A DNA stretch of 14,719 bases from NCBI GenBank assembly GCA_031264545.1, contig JAISDV010000179.1, forward strand, positions 1 to 14,719, read 5' to 3'. Below the pieces are notes generated by a model. The model saw nothing but the letters and a program-made list of their open reading frames with translations. It made no database searches and was not told the origin of the DNA. Numbering within the stretch: position 1 is the first letter of the stretch; each line of letters begins with the position of its first letter. The position numbers and the translations under genes are program-made. Shown piece by piece: positions 14,388 through 14,719 of this stretch. The DNA comes from Oscillospiraceae bacterium. GTDB lineage: Bacteria; Bacillota; Clostridia; Oscillospirales; Oscillospiraceae.

Positions 14388-14719
14388 TCAGGCCTTGAGT
14401 CTGAACCAAAGCTCATCGTAGTAATCGAGCGTTTCCTGCGGGAGATTGATGAACGACTCACAGCGGGCGAGCACCTCGTCGCCGGGATACATGACGGCTT
14501 CCGTCAGCGCATCGAGCTCGAGCTGATCCCGGACTTCCTTGTTCGGGCTGGTGTAACCGATGAATTCGGAGTTTGCCGCGCTGTTGTCCGTCGCGGTCAT
14601 GAAGTCGATAAAGGTCTCGGCGTTTTCCTTGTTTGCGGCGTTTTTGAGGATGCACATCGCATCGACAAAAACGTTCGCACCCTCCTTGGGTATGGAGAAT
14701 TTCAGGCCGGGGTTGTTCT
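14388..14719 (-). CDS. potD: Spermidine/putrescine ABC transporter substrate-binding protein, C-terminal part
   Basis: The frame runs off the right edge, so only the last 109 residues or so are visible. The first visible residues are NNPGLKFSIPKEGANVFVDA, followed by KNAANKENAETFIDFM, EFIGYTSPNKE and the ending YYDELWFRLKA. These match the C-terminal lobe of PotD-type periplasmic-binding-fold proteins, where the IPKEG-x5-DA segment and the YxxPN motif help form the polyamine site. In Gram-positive bacteria these are lipoproteins that serve a PotABC permease; the signal peptide and the other pot genes would lie to the right. The exact substrate (spermidine, putrescine or another) cannot be read from this part. 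An ATG at 14657 is internal and not the start. Confidence 0.9.
   Translation of the reverse strand, partial: NNPGLKFSIPKEGANVFVDAMCILKNAANKENAETFIDFMTATDNSAANSEFIGYTSPNKEVRDQLELDALTEAVMYPGDEVLARCESFINLPQETLDYYDELWFRLKA

Overview
The window is a housekeeping segment of a GC-rich member of the Bacillota, most likely Clostridia of the Oscillospiraceae type. The clearest marker is PolC, the Gram-positive-type replicative DNA polymerase III. Supporting signs are the MEP isoprenoid pathway, a DUF951 protein, the gene order pyrH-frr-uppS-cdsA-dxr-rseP-ispG-polC, and AGGAGG-type ribosome sites. The class-level placement is inference. No tRNA, rRNA, insertion sequence, phage gene or CRISPR array was seen.

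Left block, read leftward (11204 down to 81): nth (endonuclease III) comes first with its own promoter. A 132-bp AT-rich gap follows, then a tight eight-gene cluster of pyrH (UMP kinase), frr (ribosome recycling), uppS (undecaprenyl diphosphate synthase), cdsA (CDP-diacylglycerol synthase), dxr (DXP reductoisomerase), rseP (site-2 protease), ispG (HMBPP synthase) and polC. Junctions range from a 1-nt overlap (frr/uppS) to 71 nt (pyrH/frr), which suggests co-transcription. The cluster links nucleotide supply and ribosome recycling to isoprenoid, lipid-carrier and phospholipid synthesis and to chromosome replication. A hairpin with a T run at the far left end faces polC from a gene outside the window.

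Centre (11205-11452): a compact divergent control region. A good extended -10 promoter reads left into nth, and a near-consensus sigma-A promoter (TTGTCA-17-TATAAT) reads right toward glyA. A near-perfect 20-bp palindrome sits at the predicted nth start point. A possible 35-codon leader ORF begins at the predicted glyA +1 and ends overlapping the glyA start codon (TAATG).

Right block, read rightward (11453-14306): glyA (serine hydroxymethyltransferase), a strong bidirectional-looking terminator, then rarA (AAA+ replication-repair ATPase) and a small DUF951 protein that form a two-gene unit. At the right edge, pointing left, is the C-terminal part of a PotD-like polyamine-binding lipoprotein. 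An 81-bp structured gap separates it from DUF951.

I found no clearly novel multi-gene system. The best leads are the glyA leader ORF, the palindrome at nth, a 58-nt near-perfect inverted repeat inside the 3' end of dxr, and the uncharacterised DUF951 protein paired with rarA.
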